A stretch of DNA of 64,000 bases from an uncultured Prevotellaceae bacterium (GCA_902786665.1 CADADN010000035.1:1-64000); one strand, 5' to 3'. Numbered from the stretch's first letter, positions 16,723 through 26,176 are shown. Program-made: numbers and translations. The notes: generated by a model not told the origin, from the sequence alone.

Positions 16723-19494
16723 TTACTTCCTCACCGCCCTGACGACGACACCGGAGCGACGTGGGGCGGCCTGGGTGTTGGCCTTTGCCGAGGAGGCACT
16801 GCGCTCCATATAAAGGGCCATCGACTTGTATGCAACCTTCGTGACGATGTCCTTGGTGTCGGTCCAGAGATAGGTCTGTGCGCCTTCCTCACTGTAGTTG
16901 GAGTCAGACTTGTAACCCGTCATGGGGAAGAAGATGGTGTTGCCGTTGGGACCCTTGAAACGCAGGCCCGGGACGTTGTTCACCGTGGTTTTGGAGACGG
17001 TGCACTTGGTTAGCAACTCGTTGGCCTGGTCAAGGGTCGGCATCACCCATTCGCCCCCCCATTCCTTCGTGGCGGCGTCATACTGCGTGCCAGCGATGTG
17101 GATGCCAAGGTCCTGGCAGGAGGATTGCGAGCCGCTGCAGTACTGGTAGTTGCTCCAGGAGTAGGTGGTCTTTGTAGAGGTCTCGCCCCAGGCGTAGAAC
17201 TTACCATATTCCTCGGGTGCCGAAGCTCCCACGTTGCAGTCGGCCCAGAGCGTGCCGCTGGGTAGACCGAGGTCCACATAGTTGTGCTCGCTGGGCGTGG
17301 GAGGCGTGGGAGGCGTGGGAGGCATGCTGCCAAGCATGATGTTGACAATGTTCATTACATCCACGATGTCGATGGTTCCATCCTGATTGGTTTCTGCTTC
17401 TTCGGCAAAGAAGTCATGCAATTTCTTTCCCAACATATGGTTCACCGCCATCATCACGTCGGAGATATCCACGCTGCCGTCGTGGTTGACGTCACCCTTT
17501 GCAAACTGAGAGGGCTGAGCCTCATCCTTGAAATAACCGCTCTTCCACTGGAACCATCCGCTGCCGGAGGACTGCCTCTCAGGTGTGAAACCAGAAGGAC
17601 AAACGAGATTGCAAGGAGCAGAGGTAGTGCCCACTCCTGTGCAGGCATTGGCATTCAGCCTGCTTGCCGTGGTTGGGATGGAGAGAGTCTTCAAACCTGA
17701 ACATTTATACATCATATTGCTTGTATTGCTCGATGGAATGGTGAATTTACTCAAGTCAAGACTGGTGAGTCCCTTGCAATTGGCAAACATACGTGACATA
17801 TTGGTCACCTCCGAAGTGATGAGATAATCCAAACCTGTGATGGTTTTCAAGGAGGTCATACCGTCAAACCACTGTGAACAAGAAGAGGGGCGTACATACT
17901 TGAACCTCTCCTCGAACACGACCTTGGTGACATTTGCCACGTGCCCCGACCATTCAGGCTTCTCCGCCCCCGTGTTGAGTGAATAGATGGGAATGGGATC
18001 TCCCGTCCAAGACAAATCATCGAAAATGTCATATTTGAAAGTCAAAGTCTTTCCGTCGGAAGACAACTGCGCATAGCCTGTTTGTACGTTGTGGAAATAG
18101 CCACCTTTCCACACATAGTAAGTGGGCTTGATGCTACTTGGCTCAGGCATGGCCTCCCATTCATGGAACTCCAGTAGGCAAGGGTTGCTGGCAGTGCCCA
18201 CACCTGACAAGGCATTGGCGTTGAGGGAGTTCAAGTTGGTGTTGATGTAGAGCGACGACAGCGAGGTGCACCCTTTGAGCATATTGGTGGTGTTGGTGCT
18301 CGACTTCACGATGAATTCCACAAGCACGAGGTCTGTCAAACTGCTGCATCCAGCAAACATATAGCTCAAGTTGGTGGCAGACTTGGTCACGAAGGTGGAA
18401 GAATATGTCACATATTCCATTCCATAACTAATATTATAAAGTACCAGGTAAGAGAGGCTGGTACATCCCGAGAACATATAGGACATGTTGGTCACCGCAT
18501 CGGTTTGGAACGTCCCCAAGTCCAAATCAACAAGCTTGGAACAGCCATAGAACATATATGCCATATTGGTCACATCCTCCGTCATGAGGTATTCCAATCC
18601 GTTGATGGAGGTCAGCTTGCTCATATCGGCAAACCAATAGTAGGTTGTGGTGGGGTATGCTTCAGCGAAGGAGGAGTCGAACACCACCTTGGTGATGCTG
18701 CCAGCCTTTTCATTCCATCCAGGTTTGTTCGCCCCGGTATTCAACGAATACTTCGTACCACTTCTCGAAGCCTTGTTGGCATCATAATAGAAAGTGAGAG
18801 TGTTGCTGTTATAGACAGCGTAACCCTCCTCGTCACTCGTTTCGCCACCTCCACTTTTCTTGACGGCCCGTACGACGAAGCCGGAGCTACGTGGCTGCGC
18901 CTGGGAGTTCGCCTTTGCCGAGGAGGATGAGCGCATCAAATAAATAGCCATCGACTTGTAAGCCACCTTCGAGACGATGTCCTTCGTGTCTGTCCAGATG
19001 TATGTCTCCGTTCCGGCAGAATTATAGTTTGCGCCCTCCTTGTATCCCGTCATGGGGAAGAAGATGGTATTGCCGTTCGGGCCTTTGAATCGAAGTCCCT
19101 TGACGTTGTTCACCGTGGCAAACGAGAGTGTGCATTTGGTGAGCAACTCATTGGCCTGGTCAAGTGTGGGCATTGCCCAATCGCTACCCCAGTTCTTCGT
19201 GGCTGCATCATAGTTAGTGCCGGCAATATGAGTGCCGATGTCTTGTACGGTCGATGAAGAACCGCTGGCATACAAGTAGTTACTCCATGAGTAGGAACTC
19301 TTGGTAGAGGTCTCACCCCATGCATAGAAGTTGCCGTAGCCTTCCGGAGTGGACGCTCCCACGTTGCAGTCAGCCCAAAGAGTCCCACTAGGCAGGCCGA
19401 GGTCGACGTAGTTGTGTTCGGCCGTCGCTGTCAAGGGGAGCAGGAACGGCAGAAGCCATAAGCCAAACCGTTTAAGAATGGTAGTTGTTTTCAT
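16723..19494 (-). CDS. Large surface protein: two FISUMP domains, DUF285 repeats, dockerin-like pair
   Basis: A 923-residue exported protein. After the signal peptide (about 1-24) comes a FISUMP domain (Fibrobacter succinogenes major paralogous type; EHNYVDLGLPSGTLWADCNVG, about 25-215). A beta-rich linker leads to two blocks of BspA-like DUF285 repeats with NMSYMFxGCxSL units (about 270-430 and 530-640). A dockerin-like pair of calcium loops follows (GDVNHDGSVDISDVMMAVNHMLG and TNQDGTIDIVDVMNIVNIMLG, about 670-725), then a Pro/Thr linker, then a second FISUMP domain (about 738-923) very similar to the first. It is probably a surface adhesin or scaffold-associated protein. The start was moved 57 bp inward from the open-frame limit to the Met that opens the signal peptide. 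Confidence 0.85.
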   Translation of the reverse strand: MKTTTILKRFGLWLLPFLLPLTATAEHNYVDLGLPSGTLWADCNVGASTPEGYGNFYAWGETSTKSSYSWSNYLYASGSSSTVQDIGTHIAGTNYDAATKNWGSDWAMPTLDQANELLTKCTLSFATVNNVKGLRFKGPNGNTIFFPMTGYKEGANYNSAGTETYIWTDTKDIVSKVAYKSMAIYLMRSSSSAKANSQAQPRSSGFVVRAVKKSGGGETSDEEGYAVYNSNTLTFYYDANKASRSGTKYSLNTGANKPGWNEKAGSITKVVFDSSFAEAYPTTTYYWFADMSKLTSINGLEYLMTEDVTNMAYMFYGCSKLVDLDLGTFQTDAVTNMSYMFSGCTSLSYLVLYNISYGMEYVTYSSTFVTKSATNLSYMFAGCSSLTDLVLVEFIVKSSTNTTNMLKGCTSLSSLYINTNLNSLNANALSGVGTASNPCLLEFHEWEAMPEPSSIKPTYYVWKGGYFHNVQTGYAQLSSDGKTLTFKYDIFDDLSWTGDPIPIYSLNTGAEKPEWSGHVANVTKVVFEERFKYVRPSSCSQWFDGMTSLKTITGLDYLITSEVTNMSRMFANCKGLTSLDLSKFTIPSSNTSNMMYKCSGLKTLSIPTTASRLNANACTGVGTTSAPCNLVCPSGFTPERQSSGSGWFQWKSGYFKDEAQPSQFAKGDVNHDGSVDISDVMMAVNHMLGKKLHDFFAEEAETNQDGTIDIVDVMNIVNIMLGSMPPTPPTPPTPSEHNYVDLGLPSGTLWADCNVGASAPEEYGKFYAWGETSTKTTYSWSNYQYCSGSQSSCQDLGIHIAGTQYDAATKEWGGEWVMPTLDQANELLTKCTVSKTTVNNVPGLRFKGPNGNTIFFPMTGYKSDSNYSEEGAQTYLWTDTKDIVTKVAYKSMALYMERSASSAKANTQAAPRRSGVVVRAVRK

Positions 19495-19834
19495 TGTTTT
19501 TCCAATTGATATGGTTAGTGATAAATGACCAACAAAGATGTTCTGAAGCACAAAGGCTTGGATAAGCTATCGTTTCTTTTGCAAAAATAAGCAAAAAAAA
19601 GCAAAAACATACAAGGATTCCATATTTATTTGAAAAAAACAATCGTCCGTTCACCATTTGAGAAATTGAAAAACAATCAATCATGGCGTCCACAATAAAT
19701 CCAAGAATAATTTGCATCATAGTAAAATGATTTGTATTTTTGCAAACACTTTTGGCTTTGGTGGCCATGGCTTTGCCAATATCCATTGGCTTGGAAGAAT
19801 CTTCCGACTGAATTAACAGCTCTAATATTTCAAT
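19495..19834. other. Divergent intergenic region
   Basis: An AT-rich divergent region. The plus-strand promoter is TTTG 19711-19714, a 20-bp spacer and TATTTTTG 19735-19742. A minus-strand candidate is TATTTTTG (complement of 19582-19589) with a TTG 22 bp further up. Nothing else was recognised. Confidence 0.6.
19711..19742 (+). promoter_or_regulatory. Promoter for acyltransferase gene
   Basis: TTTG 19711-19714, a 20-bp spacer and TATTTTTG 19735-19742 match the consensus. The gene starts at 19835. Confidence 0.8.
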
Positions 19835-20854
19835 ATGGAACAAGTTCTCAAACACAGGGCTGAGATATATGGAATTTTGATCTTATGGGTCATGGCATTC
19901 CATATCAACAGTGCTTGTTATTCCCTTTCAAACATTCCACTTCTTTCAAATTTCATCAAGATTGGCAATGCAGGTGTGGATGTGTTCCTATTCCTGTCTG
20001 GCTACTGCTTGTATTTGTCATTGAATCGCAATTCCAATGTGGTAAACTTCTTCCGCAAACGATTCAAAAGGGTTGTTGTGGTATATTTGGTCATCGCCAT
20101 ACCTTTCTTTTTCATCAAGATGGCATTCAAAGCACCATCTTATTTGATATCAAATTACTTATATGACATAAGCGGCTTGTCGTTTTGGCTAAACAATTGT
20201 CTCAATGTATGGTTCGTTCACGCCATCATTGTGTTCTATATCCTAACCATTCCTTTTTTCCACCTTGTGAAAAAGGGCATCGGATACAGCATTGCCTTGC
20301 TGCTCTTGCTATATGTTCTCAACATTATCGGCTTTTTATATTTCCCATTATATGAAAAAGCTGCCATAGCTTATACAAGAATTCCCGCATACGTTTTGGG
20401 GATGATTCTTGCCGACTGCTATCAGCGCTATCGAATACAGGAACGGCTTACTGTCATAAAACCCATCTATCTTTCACTTCTTTCCATTCTATTGATTGGA
20501 TACCTGATTTTTTTCTTAGCCATTGATGGAAGGCATCTCATTCTCTCACTATCCTATACAACAGGGCTTTATATGTTCTATATCACACTCATCCTCCCCG
20601 TCCTCTCACTTGCTCTTTTGATTCTCAAGGTCATTTCCAAAATCAGATGGCTTTCTTCGTTTTTTGCCACCGTTGGCAAAGTGTCCCTTGAGTTCTACCT
20701 CATCCATGTCATGCTCATATTGATTCTCCAATTCCAAGGTATTCAGCATAACTTTGGTTTTTGGCCATGGATTGCCATCCCTCTACTCACCCTGCCCTTG
20801 TCTCTCGCAGCCAACAAATTATCGGAACTTATTTCCAACAAGATAAATCTATGA
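19835..20854 (+). CDS. Acyltransferase-3 family membrane protein
   Basis: A 339-residue integral membrane protein of the OafA/NodX-type acyltransferase family, which O-acylates surface sugars. About ten hydrophobic helices are visible. The early histidine in WVMAFHINSACY, the VDVFLFLSGYCLYLSL segment, RKRFKRVVVVYL and the late EFYLIHVMLIL match the family layout. The coding sequence is more AT-rich than its neighbours, which would fit transfer. It stands alone, away from any recognisable glycan gene cluster. Confidence 0.85.
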   Translation: MEQVLKHRAEIYGILILWVMAFHINSACYSLSNIPLLSNFIKIGNAGVDVFLFLSGYCLYLSLNRNSNVVNFFRKRFKRVVVVYLVIAIPFFFIKMAFKAPSYLISNYLYDISGLSFWLNNCLNVWFVHAIIVFYILTIPFFHLVKKGIGYSIALLLLLYVLNIIGFLYFPLYEKAAIAYTRIPAYVLGMILADCYQRYRIQERLTVIKPIYLSLLSILLIGYLIFFLAIDGRHLILSLSYTTGLYMFYITLILPVLSLALLILKVISKIRWLSSFFATVGKVSLEFYLIHVMLILILQFQGIQHNFGFWPWIAIPLLTLPLSLAANKLSELISNKINL

Positions 20855-20990
20855 TAGATATCATCTGAAATTTCAGAGCTCAGCACCATATTTTACATAT
20901 GGCTGCGGGCTGTTTCCATTGTTTTTCATACCCAAACACACAGCCGTCAACACCCCAATCAAACAATCCTTTGAAAAGTATCTAGAAATA

Positions 20991-21021
20991 TTGCATCAAT
21001 TGATTTTTTATCGTATTTTTG
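20991..21021 (+). promoter_or_regulatory. Promoter for CDF transporter gene
   Basis: TTG 20991-20993, a 20-bp spacer and TATTTTTG 21014-21021. The gene starts at 21049. Confidence 0.75.
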
Positions 21022-21048
21022 CCGACCCAAAGCATACTCTTTCACAAA

Positions 21049-21936
21049 ATGGAAAGAAACAAGGAAATATATCAAGTGACGTTGGTGGGGGGAGCGGCAA
21101 ATGTCGTACTGCTTCTCGTCAAGTTCTTGGCAGGCATTTTTGGACATAGTGCCGCGATGTTGGCCGATGCCGTCCATTCGCTTTCCGATTTCGTCACCGA
21201 CATCATCGTGCTGGTATTCATCCATATCAGCAGCAAGCCCCAAGACAAAGACCATGACTACGGTCATGCCAAATATGAGACTTTGGCCACCACCTTGATA
21301 GGATTTGCGCTGCTGCTAGTGGCGGGTGGCATCCTCTACAGCGGTGCCACGAAAATCATAGGATGGTGGAACGGCGAGACATTGGTGGCCCCGGGGATGC
21401 TTGCGTTCTGGGTGGCTCTCTTGTCCATAGTCATCAAGGAGGCCGTTTACCGCTACACCACGGTGAAGGCCCGCAAGCTCGACTCACAAGCACTTGAGGC
21501 CAACGCATGGCATCACCGCAGCGACGCCCTGTCCTCCGTAGGCACCGCCATCGGCATCGGAGGTGCCATTTTCCTGGGGCAGCGTTGGACGGTGCTCGAC
21601 CCCCTGGCCTCCATCGTCGTCAGTCTGCTCATTGTCAAGGTGGCATTCGATTTGCTGGGCAACGGCATCGGCGACCTCACAGAGCGGTCGCTACCGGACA
21701 ACATCGAACAAGAGATGCTCAGCTTGGTCTCAACTCTTCCCGGTGTAGTGGAGCCACACAATCTCCGAACCAGAAGGTTGGGCAACCATTATGCCATCGA
21801 ACTGCACATCCGTATGGACGGCGACATCACGTTGCGCGAAGCCCACGACAAAGCCACCGAGGTGGAGCACCTGCTGAGAGACCGTTATGGAAAGGAAACG
21901 CACATCGCAGTGCATGTGGAGCCTAAAGCTGAATAG
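21049..21936 (+). CDS. Cation diffusion facilitator metal transporter
   Basis: A 295-residue inner-membrane metal/H+ antiporter of the CDF family. Six helices are followed by a cytoplasmic ferredoxin-like domain (about 205-295). The metal-site pairs are His43/Asp47 (TM2, HSLSD) and His155/Asp159 (TM5, HHRSD). HxxxD in both helices is the arrangement seen in zinc-selective members, so zinc export is the best guess. A short His-poor loop KPQDKDHDYGHAKYE joins TM2 and TM3. ATG 21049 was chosen because the upstream frame overlaps the promoter. MutS2 starts 88 bp downstream. Confidence 0.93.
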   Translation: MERNKEIYQVTLVGGAANVVLLLVKFLAGIFGHSAAMLADAVHSLSDFVTDIIVLVFIHISSKPQDKDHDYGHAKYETLATTLIGFALLLVAGGILYSGATKIIGWWNGETLVAPGMLAFWVALLSIVIKEAVYRYTTVKARKLDSQALEANAWHHRSDALSSVGTAIGIGGAIFLGQRWTVLDPLASIVVSLLIVKVAFDLLGNGIGDLTERSLPDNIEQEMLSLVSTLPGVVEPHNLRTRRLGNHYAIELHIRMDGDITLREAHDKATEVEHLLRDRYGKETHIAVHVEPKAE

Positions 21937-22024
21937 TTGTTATTTTCATAGGACTTTATCAAAATCAAAAAATCATACCACAGTTTCAAAAGACTGGTTA
22001 CTTGAAAGCTCGTGGAAAACATAT

Positions 22025-24577
22025 ATGGAAGAGACAAAGAGAATGACCTACCCCGACAATTTCGAATCAAAGATTGGATTCACGGAGATTCGCCAACTAC
22101 TTATGGAACGCTGCCTGTCCACCCTTGGCAAGGGCCTTGTGGAAGAGATGCAACCCAGCACAGACGCGAGTGTGGTGAACCGTCGTTTACGTGAAGTGAG
22201 AGAATTCCGCCGTATCCAGGAGGAGAACGACGATTTCCCTCTGCAATATTTCTTCGACATGCGCCAAAGCGTCTCCCGCCTGCGCCTTGAAGGCACACAC
22301 CTCGACGAAGGAGAATTGTTCGACCTTCGCCGCTCTTTGGAGACCATCAGCAACATCGTGTCGTTTCTCAGGCGCACACGTGGTGGTGCAGCAAGCGATG
22401 ATGCCGAAGCTGCCGACTACGCCTACCCCACCCTCCACGATTTGACGAAGGACGTACAGACATTCCCCTCCCTTGTCCGCGACATCGACCAGGTGTTGGA
22501 CAAATACGGCAAGATACGCGACAACGCCAGCACGCGCCTGTTGGAAATCCGCCGTGAACTCTCCCGTGTGGAAGGCAGCATTTCCCGCACGCTATACAGC
22601 ATCCTCCGTTCCGCCCAAAGCGAGGGACTGGTGGAGAAAGACGCCGCCCCCACGCTACGCGACGGCCGGCTTGTGCTCCCTGTAGCCCCTGCGATGAAAC
22701 GTAAATTGAAAGGCATCGTCCATGACGAAAGTGCCACGGGAAAGACCGTGTATATCGAACCAGCAGAAGTGGTGGAAGCCAACAACCGCATCCGTGAATT
22801 GGAGTCGGAAGAGCGTCGGGAAATCATCCGCATCCTCACTGAGTTGGCCAAGGTGCTACGTCCCCATGTGGCAGAGATGCTGCAATCGTACCACCTGCTT
22901 GCCGCCATCGACCTGATACGCGCCAAGTCGGAGTTGGCGGCATTGACAATGGCTTTCGAACCAGAAGTACAGGCCACGCCCCACATCGATTGGATACACG
23001 CCATCCATCCCCTGCTCCATTTCTCGTTGTCACGCCAAGGCAAGAAGGTGGTGCCGCTCGACATCATGCTCACCAAAGAGAAGCGCCTGCTCATCATCTC
23101 CGGTCCCAACGCCGGGGGGAAGTCGGTATGCCTCAAGACGGTGGGGTTGCTGCAATACATGCTCCAGTGCGGCCTTCCCATCCCGATAGGCGAACGCTCT
23201 CGTTGCGGCATTTTCCATCGCATCATGATCGACATCGGCGACGAGCAGAGCATAGAGAATGACCTGAGCACCTACTCCAGCCATCTGCTCAACATGAAGA
23301 TGATGATGCGGCAGTCGGACGCCCACACCCTGTTGCTCATCGATGAATTCGGCACTGGCACGGAGCCTCAGATAGGCGGCGCCATCGCCGAGTCGGTGTT
23401 GCGGCAGTTGTGGAAACACAAGACATGGGGAGTCATCACCACCCATTACCAGAACCTGAAGCACTTCGCCGACGACCACGACGGTGTGGCCAATGGTGCG
23501 ATGCTCTACGACCGGCACGAGATGTGCCCGCTCTTCCAATTGGAAATCGGCCGTCCGGGCAGTTCGTTTGCCATAGAGATTGCCCGCAAGAGCGGCATCC
23601 CAGAAGAGGTGATACGCGATGCAAGCGATTTGGTGGGCAGCGAATACATCCAAAGCGACAAATACCTTCAAGACATCGTACGCGACAAGCGTTATTGGGA
23701 AAGCAAGCGCCAAACCATCCATCAACGTGAGAAAGAGTTGGAGAAGACCGTCGCACGATATGAAGAGGAAATCAAGCAGTTGCGCGAGAGCCGCAAGGAA
23801 ATCATAGCCAAAGCCAAGCAGCAAGCTGAGGACCTGCTTCGCGAAAGCAACCGCCGCATAGAGAACACCATCCGCGAGATACGCGAGAGTCAGGCAGCAA
23901 AGGAGGAGACACGTCGCGTGCGTGAGTCACTGGAAGACTTCAAACAAGAGGTTTCCAACCTTGACACCGAGACAAACGACGAACTGGTATCGAAAAAGAT
24001 GCGGCAAATCCAGGAGCGGCGCAAACGGAAAGAAAAGCGGAGAAAGGAAAAGGAGAAAGAGAAGGCCCAGCGTCCCGCCTCCCACGTTCCGTCGCCACAG
24101 TCACACCAAGCAGGAGTCATATCAGCCGGCGACACTGTGCGCATCAAGGGTCTTACCTCCGTCGGTCGCGTGGAAAGCGTGGAAGGGAAGATGGCGACGG
24201 TGGTGTTTGGCGACATGCGCACCAAACTCCGTGCAGAGCGTCTGGAACACGCCGAGATGCCGGTGAAAGAAGTACCGACGTATGCCACTGTTGGCCGCCA
24301 GACACGGGAGACGATAGACGAGAGGAAGTTGAACTTCAAGCAAGACCTCGACATCCGCGGCATGCGTGGCGAAGAGGCCATCAACGCCGTCACCTATTTC
24401 ATAGACGATGCATTGTTGGTGGGAATGACCCGCGTGCGCATCCTCCACGGCACCGGCTCGGGAATCTTGAGACAGTTGGTGCGCCAATACCTTGCGACTG
24501 TTCCTGGCGTGGCTCATTTTCGTGATGAGCATGTACAGTTTGGCGGTGCAGGAATCACGGTAGTCGACTTGGATTGA
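22025..24577 (+). CDS. mutS2: MutS2-type ATPase/nuclease
   Basis: An 850-residue MutS2 protein. Helical core and clamp regions precede the ABC-type ATPase, with Walker A GPNAGGKS at residues 360-367, the Walker B region LLIDEFGTGTEP and the STYSSHLLNM signature. A long charged coiled coil (about 520-690), a KOW-like stretch (GDTVRIKGLTSVGRVES) and a C-terminal Smr nuclease domain (LDIRGMRGEEA to HGTGSGILRQLV, about 775-850) follow. MutS2 proteins act on branched DNA or collided ribosomes; which applies here cannot be told from sequence. ATG 22043 (MTYPDNFESKIGF) is an equally good start. A large repeat hairpin follows the stop. Confidence 0.95.
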   Translation: MEETKRMTYPDNFESKIGFTEIRQLLMERCLSTLGKGLVEEMQPSTDASVVNRRLREVREFRRIQEENDDFPLQYFFDMRQSVSRLRLEGTHLDEGELFDLRRSLETISNIVSFLRRTRGGAASDDAEAADYAYPTLHDLTKDVQTFPSLVRDIDQVLDKYGKIRDNASTRLLEIRRELSRVEGSISRTLYSILRSAQSEGLVEKDAAPTLRDGRLVLPVAPAMKRKLKGIVHDESATGKTVYIEPAEVVEANNRIRELESEERREIIRILTELAKVLRPHVAEMLQSYHLLAAIDLIRAKSELAALTMAFEPEVQATPHIDWIHAIHPLLHFSLSRQGKKVVPLDIMLTKEKRLLIISGPNAGGKSVCLKTVGLLQYMLQCGLPIPIGERSRCGIFHRIMIDIGDEQSIENDLSTYSSHLLNMKMMMRQSDAHTLLLIDEFGTGTEPQIGGAIAESVLRQLWKHKTWGVITTHYQNLKHFADDHDGVANGAMLYDRHEMCPLFQLEIGRPGSSFAIEIARKSGIPEEVIRDASDLVGSEYIQSDKYLQDIVRDKRYWESKRQTIHQREKELEKTVARYEEEIKQLRESRKEIIAKAKQQAEDLLRESNRRIENTIREIRESQAAKEETRRVRESLEDFKQEVSNLDTETNDELVSKKMRQIQERRKRKEKRRKEKEKEKAQRPASHVPSPQSHQAGVISAGDTVRIKGLTSVGRVESVEGKMATVVFGDMRTKLRAERLEHAEMPVKEVPTYATVGRQTRETIDERKLNFKQDLDIRGMRGEEAINAVTYFIDDALLVGMTRVRILHGTGSGILRQLVRQYLATVPGVAHFRDEHVQFGGAGITVVDLD

Positions 24578-24582
24578 ATTAT

Positions 24583-24699
24583 TTTAAAGAAGTTAGAGGA
24601 GCTATAGAAGCTATAGAAGCTATAGAAGCTATAGAAGCTATAGGAGCTATAGAAGTTATTGAAGTTAAAGAAGTTAGAGAAGTTAGAGAAGTTAAAGAC
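24583..24699. repeat. 9-bp tandem array after mutS2 stop
   Basis: Thirteen units in strict 9-bp register begin five bases after the stop codon. The early units are GCTATAGAA, drifting to GTTAGAGAA and GTTAAAGAA. The last four or five units form the left arm of a long inverted repeat (see 24662-24763). Confidence 0.95.
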
Positions 24700-24763
24700 A
24701 TTAGTCCATCAATGGCAGAACAAATGTCTTTAACTTCTCTAACTTCTCTAACTTCTTTACCTT
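24662..24763. terminator. Long inverted repeat between convergent genes
   Basis: Arms 24662-24700 and 24725-24763 are complementary over 39 bp with one mismatch, around a 24-nt loop. The arms are made of 9-bp repeat units. It lies between mutS2 (plus) and the DUF5723 gene (minus), whose stop codon is at 24782, so it could end transcription from both sides. Confidence 0.85.
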
Positions 24764-24781
24764 CTTTAAACTTCTCCTTGT

Positions 24782-26176
24782 TTACATTTTCACATTGAAT
24801 CCAAACGAAATGCCACCATTGGAGTTGAGTGGGATGAATTCCTTGCTCACCTTGCCCAGCAGGCAGTCCATTCCGAGGAAGAAATTGAATTTCTTGGCAT
24901 GGAAATTGGCAAGGAATCCCACGTTGGCCTGGTAGGAGTTGACCGCCAATGCCAGTGTTCCGTCAAACCAATCCGTCGGCGAGATGTTCCCGCTCAGCCT
25001 TGCCTCGCTCCAGGAATGCGGACCGTTGATGCGTGTCGACCCAAGGAGACCTATTTTCAGCATTTGGAATGTGGGGAGCACATATTCGGCGCCTACGTTG
25101 AGGGTTGTGCCTATTCCTGTCACCCTTGCCCCCTTGTCGCCTTTGTCACGCAGGTTGGCGAAGTCGAGCAACTGGTCGCCATATTTGTCGGCTTGGTCGT
25201 CAAGCACGTTGGGAGAGTCCCCGCCAATGGTAACATCGTGGAATCCGTCGAAGACGAAGGTGTTCTCATCGTTTACAGCGCGGAAGTCGTTAGTCCACAC
25301 GATGGCTCCAAGGTCGAGGAGTGAGGCGCTCAGCGTCACATCGTCAGTCAGTTTGTATACCAAACCAGCATCGACCGCGAGTCCGAAACCGCTTGGTCCC
25401 GGGGTGTCCAGGTCCACATCATTGACATGGTTGCTGGTACCCGGCTTGGAGGAATAGTCCTTGGTCTTGCTGAGGTATTTGAATCCCTTCATACTCACGT
25501 CGGATTGCGCCTTCGCCTTCACCATCCACTGGTTGGCATCAGAGAGGTCGGCAACCACACCATCGAGTTTCACGGTGGCATCACCCAAACCCATGAGTAG
25601 TTTGGCCTTTGCACCCACCTTCATCTTGTCGCTCACCTTTCTAGAGTGCCCGAAACTGAGTTCGGTGAATGCCTGTGCACTGAGGTCGATGTCGCCTATC
25701 TCATAGTGCTTGTTCTCTGCGTAAGCAGCAAACTCGAACAGCTTGTATGGTGCGGAGACGTCGACCTGCGCTCTCACATTGAGTTCGACAGTGTTGTATC
25801 CTCCCCATTTCTTGAAACCCATGGAGAATATCGTCTCCTTCAATGCTCCATTGACCTTGTTGTCGCCTGATGCGAAGCCCGAAAGCGGGTTGGAAAGATA
25901 TGGGTTCATGAAAGAGGTCATTTTCTTGTCGCTCCTGTCAGGATAGAGGGGATTTTTGTGCATAAGTTCCTCCAAACCGAAATTACCCGTCATATTGGCA
26001 TTGAAGTTACCAACCACAGGGATGGAGTAATAATTATCCTCGTTGTCCAAAGCCGGGTTGAGATCGTGCCTGTAGAGGAAATTGTCGGAGAAATAGCCGG
26101 TACGAAGGTCTTGTGCTGCTGCAGTCCCTGCCATCATGGTGCAGAGGACCATTACCATGTATTTTGCTTTTTTCAT
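24782..26176 (-). CDS. Outer-membrane beta-barrel-like protein, DUF5723 type
   Basis: A 464-residue exported protein with a signal peptide (MKKAKYMVMVLCTMMAGTAAAQ). The mature part has many alternating-hydrophobic strands and ends in GISFGFNVKM, as expected for an outer-membrane barrel. LRTGYFSDNFLYRHDLNPAL near the N-terminus is typical of the Bacteroidetes DUF5723 family, of unknown role. Its start lies 45 bp after the stop of the upstream lipoprotein gene, which suggests co-transcription and a joint envelope function. Confidence 0.8.
   Translation of the reverse strand: MKKAKYMVMVLCTMMAGTAAAQDLRTGYFSDNFLYRHDLNPALDNEDNYYSIPVVGNFNANMTGNFGLEELMHKNPLYPDRSDKKMTSFMNPYLSNPLSGFASGDNKVNGALKETIFSMGFKKWGGYNTVELNVRAQVDVSAPYKLFEFAAYAENKHYEIGDIDLSAQAFTELSFGHSRKVSDKMKVGAKAKLLMGLGDATVKLDGVVADLSDANQWMVKAKAQSDVSMKGFKYLSKTKDYSSKPGTSNHVNDVDLDTPGPSGFGLAVDAGLVYKLTDDVTLSASLLDLGAIVWTNDFRAVNDENTFVFDGFHDVTIGGDSPNVLDDQADKYGDQLLDFANLRDKGDKGARVTGIGTTLNVGAEYVLPTFQMLKIGLLGSTRINGPHSWSEARLSGNISPTDWFDGTLALAVNSYQANVGFLANFHAKKFNFFLGMDCLLGKVSKEFIPLNSNGGISFGFNVKM

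Noticed and set aside
24574-24798. Frame reading as a Glu-Ala-Ile repeat after mutS2
   Set aside because: It is a translation of the 9-bp array and of the long hairpin, so it is not a gene.
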